Source: Planctomycetia bacterium (GTDB lineage Bacteria; Planctomycetota; Phycisphaerae; Phycisphaerales; SM1A02). From it: a stretch of 34,949 bases of DNA. The stretch lies in the NCBI GenBank assembly GCA_005799475.1, contig SYGQ01000070.1, forward strand, positions 1 to 34,949, given 5' to 3'. The notes under the pieces are model-generated. The model had not been told where the DNA came from. It was given only the letters and a program-made list of their open reading frames with translations, and made no database searches. Shown here one piece after another: positions 16,701 to 24,512 of the stretch (position 1 is the first letter of the stretch; each line of letters starts with the position of its first letter). A program made the position numbers and the translations under genes.

Positions 16701-19048
16701 GCGATCTCAGAACCAAACACGCTTGTGCGTGTGTCCACATCGAGGAGCGATCGCTGGAGCACCTTCATCGCGTCGCGGGCGAAGTCGTGCTGCGCCATGA
16801 GGAACTGCTGAGCCGTCGCGTGGTCGTCGAAGAGTTCGCGGTTGAGGTCGACCTTCTTGTTCCAGTCGAGGAACTGGCTCCGCGCCAACTCGACATCGGT
16901 CTGATCCACAATCCCGTCGCAATTGCCATCGCCAACATTGGCTCCTGGCTGCGCCGGGAACTGCAGCGCGAGGTCGGGCGTCCCCTGCGGCGGCACGCTG
17001 CGCGGCGCGGTCACTTCGAGGATGCCGTAACTGGTTTGGTAGAGCGGCCGCCACGAGCGGACTTGCCCGGCAGTCCATGGGTTGTTGACATCGACTGGAG
17101 GCGCCGGAGGGAGCGTCCAGAGCCATGGCGGCATGAGTTCATTTCGCGCGCCGCTGACAGTCGTCAACTTGCGTCGGTTGTCGAACAGGAGCTGCCTCGC
17201 ATCGAGTTGGTCGAAGTATTCACTCGTCTCCTCACGCTGCATCGAGGAGCGCAGAAACTGGAAGTTCTGATCGGCCGCAACGGTGTCCGGATCGATCGCG
17301 CGCTCCAGCCGGCTGCGCAGATACGGATTGTTGTGGCCGGCGAAGCCGCGCAACTCCAACTCGTCGGCCATTGTGAACGGATCGAGCTGCTCGACGGGCA
17401 ATCCGGATGAACCCCGCACGATGGCGTTCCCGCCACTGTCGAAGTATCCATCCACAGCCCCGCCCTGCGCCATCGACTTGAAGTATCGCGTGCGCTCGAC
17501 ATTCGGCTTCAAGAAGTTGGGGAATGCGGGGTTTGCCGCGGCGACACCCGAGTTCGACTCCTTGACGAGGCTCAACTCTCGCAGGACCGTCGGATCCGTG
17601 ACCGACCCGGGAATCGTGGCCGTCAGCATCGGCGCACCGAATCGAGAAGGCTGAAAGTTGACCGCGATCTGCGGGTAGGCCCCCGTTGTCGCGGTGTTGA
17701 ATGGCGAGCTGAGGAACCCGACCTCTTCGGAGTTCCCCGCGAGATCTTGCCGACTCACGAGCGCGAGGTCCGACGGTGTGGCTCCAACGGTCGTGGCAGC
17801 ATCGCTGCGCGTGGCGACATTCACATTGAGCAGCGCGCAGTTGTCCACGACCGAGACGCCGACAACATGCCGCACCGATCGATCGAGCGATGTTGGCGCG
17901 AGGAACCAGAAGCTGTCGGTGAATCCATCCCCGTCGGTGTCGCACATCGTTCTCGTGATGATGTTGCGCGGCGAGTCCTTTACGAACTCATCGCCCTTGG
18001 GGCCGAACCATTTCAGCCGAAGAAAGTTTGGCAGTGCCTTCGCCGAATCGAGAACGCTCTCCGCGTGCGCGGTCGAGAACCACCCGCCGGGCGTCGTCGC
18101 CGGAGCAACCCCGAACGCCAACTGCTGGAATGTGAGCGCCGCATCACCCTGCGGAGTGGACGGGTTTGGATACGGCCCCAACGGCGCGGGTGGTATCGCC
18201 CCAATCGTCGTCGGGATCCACAGATTCGCATCGGGCGCCACCGACGGCAGCCACTGCTCGTAGGGAATCTGCAGTCCATACCGGGCTGGCGTGCCGGGAA
18301 AGAACTGTGCGGCATTGATTGGCGCCACTGCAGTCAGCGTGTTGGCCGTCACACTTGAGATATCTGTGACGAGTCGCCACCCGTTGCTCGCGGTTGGGAT
18401 CCATGAAAGGTGCGACCAGTGCGAGAAGGCTGGCATCCCCTGAAAGACGACTCGGACCGGCTCGGTCGAGCGCAACCATCGCGCATCGCCGAACCCGGGA
18501 TTGCCCACGGGATTCCCCTCGGCGCCGCGGATGTCTCCTGCTGGCGCCGGAGGCGCGTTGTAAGCGTCTGGCCAATTCGTCCACGGCCGGACCTCGTAGG
18601 GTGCGAAGTTGTAGCCATCGACGATGCCGTCGGACCCGGGCGCGAGCGTCGAGTTGTTGACCATGTCCAGCGGATCGACGCCGAATCGCGTCTGCGCGCC
18701 CGGAATGAACGCGCTTCCCGACACGGGAACATCCGATGTGGGTGACAGTCGCGGGTACGCACTCGACGCAATGCCGCTCCCGACACCCACAAGCGCCGGA
18801 TCCGCCGAATTCACCGGCTTCACGAAGAGCGCCTGAGCGATCTCTTCGGTCACCCCGTGCGCGATCGGGCCGATTCGGTCCGTTTGGGCGGCCGCCTGCT
18901 GCTGCGCGGTCGCCGTCAAGCGGCTGCCCTGCGAACGGCTCACGAATGCCGACGCGAGGATCACGAGCAGCACGAGGATCGACACCACGAGAATCATCGT
19001 GCTGCCCCGAGGTGCACCGCGAAGATGTCGTTGCCCTGAGTGGGTCAT
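13727..19048 (-). CDS. gspK: Giant GspK-like minor pseudopilin
   Basis: At 1773 residues this is about five times the usual GspK length. The N-terminus has a short basic leader, RGSTMILVVSILVLLVILA (residues 14-32), and no Glu at mature position 5, as is typical of GspK/PilX tip proteins. The helix continues into a Gln-rich stretch (TATAQQQAAAQTD). Near the C-terminus GLVNINTAPIEVMRAM (residues 1469-1484) is the GspK/helix-hairpin-helix signature. At about residues 702-733 lies a dockerin-like calcium loop (GDGNCDGIVDQTDVELARSQ). The rest is long, Pro/Gly/Ala-rich and unrecognised. GspK caps the pseudopilus in type II systems, and the position after gspJ fits. GGAGG lies 5 bases before the ATG. 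A long plus-strand frame across it is a codon-bias shadow. Confidence 0.82.
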   Translation of the reverse strand: MTHSGQRHLRGAPRGSTMILVVSILVLLVILASAFVSRSQGSRLTATAQQQAAAQTDRIGPIAHGVTEEIAQALFVKPVNSADPALVGVGSGIASSAYPRLSPTSDVPVSGSAFIPGAQTRFGVDPLDMVNNSTLAPGSDGIVDGYNFAPYEVRPWTNWPDAYNAPPAPAGDIRGAEGNPVGNPGFGDARWLRSTEPVRVVFQGMPAFSHWSHLSWIPTASNGWRLVTDISSVTANTLTAVAPINAAQFFPGTPARYGLQIPYEQWLPSVAPDANLWIPTTIGAIPPAPLGPYPNPSTPQGDAALTFQQLAFGVAPATTPGGWFSTAHAESVLDSAKALPNFLRLKWFGPKGDEFVKDSPRNIITRTMCDTDGDGFTDSFWFLAPTSLDRSVRHVVGVSVVDNCALLNVNVATRSDAATTVGATPSDLALVSRQDLAGNSEEVGFLSSPFNTATTGAYPQIAVNFQPSRFGAPMLTATIPGSVTDPTVLRELSLVKESNSGVAAANPAFPNFLKPNVERTRYFKSMAQGGAVDGYFDSGGNAIVRGSSGLPVEQLDPFTMADELELRGFAGHNNPYLRSRLERAIDPDTVAADQNFQFLRSSMQREETSEYFDQLDARQLLFDNRRKLTTVSGARNELMPPWLWTLPPAPPVDVNNPWTAGQVRSWRPLYQTSYGILEVTAPRSVPPQGTPDLALQFPAQPGANVGDGNCDGIVDQTDVELARSQFLDWNKKVDLNRELFDDHATAQQFLMAQHDFARDAMKVLQRSLLDVDTRTSVFGSEIADLDKARRACASWAANILAARDGPRLQAGLNVPTDPPLHPERGIILQEGSETYSFIGEEKHPFIVQVFFAVVYPKTGTIPAGVPGAGGGYVCYDQTNGDAARIVLAVQIANPYNEPIELWPFQLRAFGQSFQFLQPATGADGRWGYGFTPVLGPATEEGPRSAVVFAIPKSFPDDANFRARMMAMLDLTHPWMKASGAPAGAVVPQRLVQEFSAVPQNEVFPVGGTQSDMFEDASTVYADSMLFNASKQTGGEPITEAGSMRWDLHPKFYLDKINSANEDDSDIALVRMVADPYNPNSSATVVVDRLENDFSLVDAMGQPEHDHPWKETIKRLLDPPPAAPPGGSQTGSGAGYMVPPKYVAPNPGSATQTFAHVAVGNADFLMTWARMSRPWTLDVDGNMAITPNERSPRFVFASNSKPMVVKAGSGLPDYVGLVAGDSSPFPGVVFTAQELKTEPDKIVIVSAKTPFGTAARGKPTNFTLRTQLVGADRVYTGWPLVQPASWPGDPDGGLVPTDIFGDTGAGIPTRALTFYQHPVRLAQRDGPFEQVGEVFDVPVWGPVMKLDQGVWKMHATAGEMMVGTRESSGARKSNDDPIVPFPSFGADAADEYAPMHFRHDRAREAVLSVVGFVPPLPAGASILDGFTLDGAGVATIDANLDLTTTDAERLTADQRRTRLASGFAGKATPGLVNINTAPIEVMRAMPHMQQLAYDKDPVNAGGAVGIAPPGVWRVRIPETIVNYRDRMPSAALAPDGPKYDDRGFFPTPPATELFPFHPGMRRERGIVSVGELSIMDRAYRPSLAGTAQEPDPEAESIAGVSWSDNKSWSISYAGRDPYRGSEDPPVPAGTPSTGHAPPVVPVPADGGIGWRSGTTQFGAQLSTERMGIDVIQADLVSTPVVEPTSYGRTTVAGDIAEQHALLKGIASLVTTRSDVFTVYLKVRAVAVNPATGVWDATNPATLLEESRFVLVVDRSGVNRPGDQPKILMFEKVLE

Positions 19049-19059
19049 GGGTGCCTCCG

Positions 19060-20598
19060 TTACGACACGGGCCTCTGCGGCAGTTCGATGATGAGTTGGA
19101 CGGTCCGCCCTTGCTCAAGACGCTTCTCTGGGTCGTGGAGGGTCATGGTGATGCGGAGCGCCGTTGGCCAGGGCGTGTAGTCCTGATTCGCGATTGGAAC
19201 GCCCGCGAGGTTGGTGTAGAACGGCGTGTCGGCGTTGAATCCAAACGCCGCCGTGTAGACCTTCACTGGGACGGATGCTCCCAATGGCTGCGACACCGGC
19301 TCCGGGAACAACATGGGAAAGCCCTCGATCGCTTCAGGGAGGATGGGCAGGTGCACATAGAGCGGGTTCCCACCACTGACAAAGTTGTCGCGGTACTCGG
19401 TCAATGACATCACGCCGCGGCGCGACTCGGCCTGCGTCGCAGGCGCGTGCGCATCGGGGAAGCCCCACCAAGGGGTCGGCAGCAGCGACGACGGCGTGAA
19501 GCCAGGGAACAGGACCGTGCCACCAGGGGTGGCGAGGTAGGTGCGGCCCGTCGCGTTGGCCCAGGTCCAGTCCACCATGAAGCTCGAGCAGTTCGAGGCG
19601 AGCGTCGGCGAGGTCAGCATGACATCCAATCGGTGCATGCTTGGCGAACGCTTCTCGCTGCGCACATACCCGCCGACCTGCCCGAACGCGGCCGGCGAAC
19701 CGAAGAATCCGTTGATCGCACGGGTGCGCCAATTCGCATTCCCAACCGGCGCGAGCACGCGCCGCAAGTCATCGAGATTCATGCTTGTGACATCCACGCG
19801 GGAGTTCACGACATCTGGACTGGGACTGAGCGCGCCGTCCATCAAGGTTTGGTGGAGGTTGGCCTGATTGAACAGACTCACCGCCGAATTGGGACCGTAG
19901 GTGGGCGTGGTCTGCTGAAAAAGCGTCCGCGTACCGCCGTCGTCGGCCAAGAGCACCGCCTGCCGTGCGAGCGTCCACTCGCGGGCCTCCGGCTGCGTCC
20001 CGTTGGTGCGCCCGCCGCCGCCACCGATCCAATACTGATAGTCGAGGCTCGGTCCATCTGCAATCGTGTCGTAGCTCCACGGCGTAAGCGGTCCGAAGTC
20101 GAACCCCACCGGATCCGGGCGCAGCGTCTGCGAGGGTCCTTCGGGCACGAGATCCGGCAGCTGAATGCCGTGGCCGTAGATGACCCGGCTGACGGCGCTG
20201 CGCGAAAGCCCGTTCCCTGTACCAAGGTCATTGCCCCCAGAAAATCTCGCCGAATCCTGTGTGCCCTTGGCGAAGAAGACGAGTTGGTCAGCGCGGATGA
20301 CTGCGTCGGGCGGACGCGTCGGATCCAAGAGTGGTGCCGTGGGATTCGAGAGTTGGTTGATGTTGTTGCCAATCTGCACGCACTGGATCAGGAGGACCCC
20401 GTCGCGATCGAGCCGGGCGATATCCGTGCGGATCTGTCGCTCGATCGCGCCGATCTCCTGGAGCACGCTGGCGTTGGACTCGCCGATTCCAGCGACCTTG
20501 CTCGCGGTCGAAAAAATCTTGCTGGTCGCCGCGATGACGACGAGGAGCAGGCTCACTGCCACCATCAGTTCGACCATGGTGAATGCTCGTGGGCGCAT
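19060..20598 (-). CDS. gspJ: GspJ/PilW-like pseudopilin
   Basis: A 512-residue protein with a class III prepilin leader: MRPRA, then FTMVELMVAVSLLLVVIAA, giving cleavage before Phe6 and Glu at mature position 5. The following helix (SKIFSTASKVAGIGESNASV, then IERQIRTDIARLDRDG) matches the GspJ/PilW start, where an early Arg/Asp-rich stretch follows the membrane helix. The rest is an unusually long globular part; known GspJ proteins are near 200 residues. It should be processed by a prepilin peptidase, not present in this window, and act as a minor pseudopilin below the tip. It starts two bases after the stop of the preceding gene, with an AGGA upstream, and ends 11 bases before gspK. Confidence 0.82.
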   Translation of the reverse strand: MRPRAFTMVELMVAVSLLLVVIAATSKIFSTASKVAGIGESNASVLQEIGAIERQIRTDIARLDRDGVLLIQCVQIGNNINQLSNPTAPLLDPTRPPDAVIRADQLVFFAKGTQDSARFSGGNDLGTGNGLSRSAVSRVIYGHGIQLPDLVPEGPSQTLRPDPVGFDFGPLTPWSYDTIADGPSLDYQYWIGGGGGRTNGTQPEAREWTLARQAVLLADDGGTRTLFQQTTPTYGPNSAVSLFNQANLHQTLMDGALSPSPDVVNSRVDVTSMNLDDLRRVLAPVGNANWRTRAINGFFGSPAAFGQVGGYVRSEKRSPSMHRLDVMLTSPTLASNCSSFMVDWTWANATGRTYLATPGGTVLFPGFTPSSLLPTPWWGFPDAHAPATQAESRRGVMSLTEYRDNFVSGGNPLYVHLPILPEAIEGFPMLFPEPVSQPLGASVPVKVYTAAFGFNADTPFYTNLAGVPIANQDYTPWPTALRITMTLHDPEKRLEQGRTVQLIIELPQRPVS

Positions 20599-20600
20599 CG

Positions 20601-21791
20601 TTAGAGTTCCTGCACCGTGGCAAAAACCGGAACGAGCGAGTTGCCTGCCGCGTCAACTCCGGGAATGAACCAGATCGCGCGCACCGCGGGATTGAGCCCG
20701 GTCGAGGAGCCATCGGCTCCGTACCCGAGTTGTGAAGGCACGGGCAATGGATCAGGGATCGGCCGCGAGAGCATCACCGGTCCTTCGCGAGTGTTCCGTC
20801 GACCACCGACGACCCGATGAACTGTGTTGTACTGATCGACGAGCCACTGGCCTGGATACTGCCAAGTCAGATCGACGGCGAAGTCCACCGGATTGCCGGT
20901 CAGAGCGGCCGTCCCTGGAACGATGTGATTGTCGGCGGCCGTGGGCACACTCGCATCGAAACCGCCGGGTGTCCAAGGGGCCACCAACACGATGCCCAGA
21001 GGAAGCGGTGGTGTCGCGGAGTTCACGGGCATCGCCGCCTGCGCCACGCTGTAGGGGCGCGGTTCTCCGCCGCTGACGATCCGATAGACGAAGATCGCAA
21101 CCTGAATGCGGCCCTCAAACCGTCGGAACATGCACTCCCAGTGGTACGCAGGCTTCTTGGAGCCCTGCCCCGCCGTCCCTGGCTGCGGGTAGCCGCGCTC
21201 GGCTTGCGTAATGATCACCAGCGGTTCGCCCTCGACGCTCGAGATGGTGTGATCGAAGGGCTGGAAACCGCTCTCGAAGAGCGAGCGGTTGTAGGGAATC
21301 CCGTAGAGGGTCGCTCCGGAACCGCCGCCCGCATCTCCGTCTGGCGATTCATTGCCGACCTTACTCACATTGACGGTGCCACCGAGACCACCACCGTCCA
21401 TCTTGCTTGAGTACAGCGCGCTAAAGACATCGATCGCACCGAGTTCGTCAATCGCGGAGCTGTTCAGGTCGTGGAACAGGAACCCGGGGCGCTTCCAGCG
21501 CCAGTCGCCTGGGATGGTGCTCCCGAGTACCAACGAGGAAGTTCCCGATGGCGGCATGATGAAGTCGACTTGACCGAAGTCCTCGTAGGTACCGAACCAC
21601 TCGGGCTTCAACTTGAGGCGCAGGAGCGCCATCGCGTTGTCGGCGACGATGGGACCCATGATGTCGTCGGCGGCCTGTCGCTGCTGCGCAATGCCCACAG
21701 GGAACAGAGCGGAGATGCCGATGATCCCGATGCCGAGAATGAAGACGGCCATCAGCAGCTCGACGAGCGAGAAGGCGCGGCGGACGATCAC
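20601..21791 (-). CDS. gspI: GspI/PilV-like pseudopilin
   Basis: A 396-residue protein beginning MIVRRA, then FSLVELLMAVFILGIGIIG, with ISALFPVGIAQQRQA after it. The A-V-F-I-L-G-I-G-I-x-G pattern is characteristic of GspI/PilV. Cleavage before Phe7 leaves Glu at position 5. A later WECMFRRFEGRIQVAIFVYR stretch looks like the core strand-helix of the globular domain. The frame is open upstream to 21890, but the GTG at 21791 is clearly right: a 9-base GGAGGTGAT lies 6 bases upstream and the start overlaps the preceding stop as GTGA. Typical GspI proteins have about 120-130 residues, so this one is about three times longer. Confidence 0.85.
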   Translation of the reverse strand: MIVRRAFSLVELLMAVFILGIGIIGISALFPVGIAQQRQAADDIMGPIVADNAMALLRLKLKPEWFGTYEDFGQVDFIMPPSGTSSLVLGSTIPGDWRWKRPGFLFHDLNSSAIDELGAIDVFSALYSSKMDGGGLGGTVNVSKVGNESPDGDAGGGSGATLYGIPYNRSLFESGFQPFDHTISSVEGEPLVIITQAERGYPQPGTAGQGSKKPAYHWECMFRRFEGRIQVAIFVYRIVSGGEPRPYSVAQAAMPVNSATPPLPLGIVLVAPWTPGGFDASVPTAADNHIVPGTAALTGNPVDFAVDLTWQYPGQWLVDQYNTVHRVVGGRRNTREGPVMLSRPIPDPLPVPSQLGYGADGSSTGLNPAVRAIWFIPGVDAAGNSLVPVFATVQEL

Positions 21792-22735
21792 TTGGGCATC
21801 ACCTCCGCCACTCCAGTAAATCGATTGAAGTGGATGCGGTCGGCGAACTGGTTGACGAAGTCGGTGCGGGCGGCATTGAGCGTGGCCCATGCCCCGTACC
21901 CCTGCCAGTCGGCTGGAGTCCCCTCTTCATGCATGCGCTCGTCGTCGTAGACGGCGAGGAAGAGCGTGTGGTCGCCCAGAGGTTCGTCATTCCCTTCGTC
22001 GTACGCGAAGTACTTGCCGTTGCTGCTCCCTGTCGTCGTGCCGATGTCGATCCGCGCGTTTCGATTGAAGTCGATGTAGGGGGCCACAACGGAGGTGTCA
22101 GTCCCCGACGCGGTGAGGTTGCCCGTGAGGGAAGGATTCCGAGTGATGGTTGAGCCATCAGCCCCGTAGCGAACAACGACCATGCTCGCGCGCTCCGTGT
22201 TCTTGAGTTCGGGCTGTCCGAGCCAGACGGTGTCCTGCCCGATGTCGTTGATGTCCGTGACATCGGCGGCCGACCCGGCGACCTTCACACCCGACGGAAG
22301 GAGCCGCGGCGGAACGCCTTCGACGGGCTCGAACTCCTCGATGAGAAGGTCATCGATTCCTGCGGCTGGAAGGACAAGTGTCCAGGCTCCGGCGGTCGCG
22401 GCACCTGGGAATCCGATCCGACCGGTCGGCTTGGCGATCACGATCTCCACCTGTTGAGGCTTCGTCTTGTCGACCTGAACGACCCCCGATCCGTCCTTGT
22501 ACACGGGCTGGCGAACCTTGAACGCCACGAGCACGGTCGAACGGTCCCGAATCGCGATCGCCCGCGCCTGGCCAAGTGCTGCGAGCACATGATTGGTCGC
22601 ACCCGCGACCTTCGCGTCCTTGGCGATCCGCTGCGCACTCATGGTGACGGTGATCGCCAGAACGGCGATGACGCCGATGACCGCCAACAACTCGGCGAGC
22701 GTGAAGGCGCGGCACTTGTGCGTCGCTGCGCTCAT
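21788..22735 (-). CDS. gspH: GspH/FimT-like pseudopilin
   Basis: A 315-residue protein with leader MSAATHKCRA and mature N-terminus FTLAELLAVIGVIAVLAITV, keeping Glu at position 5. The helix is followed by MSAQRIAKDAKVAGATNHVLAALGQARAIAIRDRS with a hydrophobic strand after it (TVLVAFKV), the layout of GspH/FimT where the helix leads to an A-R-A-x-A-I segment and a beta-strand. GspH is a minor pseudopilin linking the main pseudopilus to the GspI-J-K tip. The C-terminal half contains an Asp/Asn-rich stretch (YIDFNRNARIDIG) that could bind calcium. Both ends overlap neighbours by four bases (ATGA at the start, GTGA at the end). The usual family length is 170-200 residues. Confidence 0.83.
   Translation of the reverse strand: MSAATHKCRAFTLAELLAVIGVIAVLAITVTMSAQRIAKDAKVAGATNHVLAALGQARAIAIRDRSTVLVAFKVRQPVYKDGSGVVQVDKTKPQQVEIVIAKPTGRIGFPGAATAGAWTLVLPAAGIDDLLIEEFEPVEGVPPRLLPSGVKVAGSAADVTDINDIGQDTVWLGQPELKNTERASMVVVRYGADGSTITRNPSLTGNLTASGTDTSVVAPYIDFNRNARIDIGTTTGSSNGKYFAYDEGNDEPLGDHTLFLAVYDDERMHEEGTPADWQGYGAWATLNAARTDFVNQFADRIHFNRFTGVAEVMPK
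21798..21806 (-). promoter_or_regulatory. Strong Shine-Dalgarno sequence deciding the gspI start
   Basis: GGAGGTGAT on the minus strand is a nine-base complement to the 16S rRNA 3' end. It lies within the 3' end of the gspH-like gene and 6 bases before the GTG at 21791. It identifies a GTG start that overlaps the upstream stop codon by four bases. Confidence 0.8.
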
Positions 22736-23463
22736 GGTCGTGGCAGCGGCTCATAGGAGTAGATGTTGTCTTCGGCGGTGTTGAAGTCGCCGTCGGGTCC
22801 ACAGGAAACAAAGTATGGGCGACGGTTGCGGCACACGCCGATGGTCTGCTCGTCAATCGTGCGCACGCTGCCATCGTTGGCATCCGTGTAGATCGTTGGA
22901 TTGGCAAGCTCGGCCTTCGTGGCCGCGCGACCCGGGAAGCAACTCGAGATGCGTCGACCCCATGGGTCCACGAGTTCGCGAATCAGCCCGAGCGCGTTCG
23001 CCGGCATTCGGTTGGGCAACCAAGTCGCCGGCAACGGCTCCCCGAGAACGGTGGCGCCGTTCATGGGGACGAAGCGCAGGGCCGACCCGGGGATCTTGGC
23101 GAGGATGTCCGCTGACTCCGAACCCGGCGCGGCCAGTTGCTCAAGCAGGATGCAGATGATGTACGCGCTCGTCGCATTCAACTCATAGATGTCGTAGGCC
23201 ACATTCGGGGTGGTGCCCGTATAGTCGGGAGGTCCACCGCCTCCGGCGGGAACGGCCCGGCGTCCGTACGACATCTCGCGCCCCATCTGTGCCTGCCATG
23301 ACTCCATGGCCTGTTCAAGAAGTTTGAAGGTCGTCTCAGTCGTTCGACGGTCGTTCGAGGCAAGGACGGCGCTCGTGACAGAAAGCGCGAGTGCCATGAG
23401 GATCAGGATGATGCCGATCACGACGACGAGTTCGAGCACGGTGAATGCACGGCGAATGATCAT
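22732..23463 (-). CDS. gspG: GspG-like pseudopilin (second copy)
   Basis: A 243-residue protein: leader MIIRRA, mature FTVLELVVVIGIILILMALA with Glu at position 5, then a helix ending FKLLEQAMESWQAQMGREM. It ends PYFVSCGPDGDFNTAEDNIY, which resembles the C-terminal calcium-binding loop of GspG (G-P/A-D-G...D/E-D-D/N-I). VDPWGRRI before it matches the D-P-W-G-x-P-Y motif of GspG. It is nearer normal size than the other pseudopilins but still larger than the 130-150 residues of classical GspG. Start and stop both overlap neighbours by four bases (ATGA). It could be the major pseudopilin or a partner of the copy encoded just upstream. Confidence 0.85.
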   Translation of the reverse strand: MIIRRAFTVLELVVVIGIILILMALALSVTSAVLASNDRRTTETTFKLLEQAMESWQAQMGREMSYGRRAVPAGGGGPPDYTGTTPNVAYDIYELNATSAYIICILLEQLAAPGSESADILAKIPGSALRFVPMNGATVLGEPLPATWLPNRMPANALGLIRELVDPWGRRISSCFPGRAATKAELANPTIYTDANDGSVRTIDEQTIGVCRNRRPYFVSCGPDGDFNTAEDNIYSYEPLPRP

Positions 23464-24512
23464 TGGCCGATCTCCACGACATTGTCCTCGTTGAATCCTC
23501 CCGCATCGACGCGTGCGGTGAAGTCCGCGTCGCGGTCGGGTCCCATTGAGAAGAGCGCGAACTCGGCGCCGACGAGTCCCTTTGACGTCGTTGTGTCACC
23601 GTTGGCATCAGCGAGTCCATCGATGCCGGTCCCGGCCTCGAACCGCTGCGGTCGAAGCACGAAGATGTCGCTCAGATCCCAGCCGAGACCGAGACTCCCA
23701 GTGCTGCCTCGCCCGCGCGTCATGCGAGGATCCGCGTTCATGTAGCCCTTGCGGTAGTAGCGAATGGGTTGCCCCCAGTAATCGACGATGCAGCGCGGTG
23801 CCGTCTCGATGAAACTGTTGTCGCCCGGGCGAGCAACAATCGGTGCACCACTGGGAGCGAAACCAACCACCGCGCCGAACATCGAGGCATCCTTGAGCTC
23901 GAGGTAGGGCCCCAGGGCGCGGCCAGACACATTGGCCAGAGTCGAAGTGTTGGCCGCAACGCCCTGCGGAAGATTTCGTTGCGCGAAGGTGCCCGGTGGC
24001 TGTGTGGAATTGAGTGGAGTGAGGTACGACCCCCATGCGCCGTCCTTCAGCGGCGCTCGGATGCCAACCGCAGGAATCTCCTTGGATCCAAGCGAGTTGG
24101 CCACTGGAGTTCCGACCGCACCATATCCGTCCTGGTCGCGGCCGCCGGGGCCGATGAGGTACTCCACAAGCGTTGTGATCGAGCAGTAGTTCTGCGGCGT
24201 GACCTGTTGGGGGAGCGTCGGTCCGCCGATCACCTGAGGGATCAAGAGGTCGCGCAGGTGTCCGGAAGATCCGACGGCCGACGGCATCGAGGGAGCCGCT
24301 CCCAAGACCGGTGGGAAGTAGCCGAGGTCCGTCTTGAACCGGGCAAGTGCACTGGAGATGGACCCCATGAGCGCGCGGGTGCTCGCGGCCTGTGCCGCCT
24401 TCGCCGAACTCGAGAGCACCGTCACCAGAATCCCGACCAAGAGCACAATGACCGCCACGACGACGAGCAACTCGACGACCGTGAACGCGCGGATGCCCCG
24501 CCCGGTACGCAC
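23460..24512 (-). CDS. gspG: GspG-like pseudopilin (first copy, extended)
   Basis: A 350-residue protein with leader MRTGRGIRA and mature N-terminus FTVVELLVVVAVIVLLVGIL, Glu at position 5. The helix runs through AKAAQAASTRALMGSISSAL into FKTDLGYFPP, the typical start of the GspG globular domain. VDYWGQPIRYYRKGY corresponds to the D-P-W-G-x-P-Y motif, and the C-terminus (FSMGPDRDAD... then FNEDNVVEIG) again looks like a calcium loop. An insertion of about 150 residues separates these elements. The start is GTG at 24512, overlapping the gspF stop as TAGTG, with a purine-rich AAGGGTGG upstream. Being first after gspF, it occupies the position of the major pseudopilin. Confidence 0.82.
   Translation of the reverse strand: MRTGRGIRAFTVVELLVVVAVIVLLVGILVTVLSSSAKAAQAASTRALMGSISSALARFKTDLGYFPPVLGAAPSMPSAVGSSGHLRDLLIPQVIGGPTLPQQVTPQNYCSITTLVEYLIGPGGRDQDGYGAVGTPVANSLGSKEIPAVGIRAPLKDGAWGSYLTPLNSTQPPGTFAQRNLPQGVAANTSTLANVSGRALGPYLELKDASMFGAVVGFAPSGAPIVARPGDNSFIETAPRCIVDYWGQPIRYYRKGYMNADPRMTRGRGSTGSLGLGWDLSDIFVLRPQRFEAGTGIDGLADANGDTTTSKGLVGAEFALFSMGPDRDADFTARVDAGGFNEDNVVEIGQ

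Noticed and set aside
14855..17410. 851-codon open frame on the plus strand
   Set aside because: It lies wholly antisense to the gspK-like gene, has an Arg/His-rich composition without domain motifs, and is explained by codon bias of GC-rich DNA.
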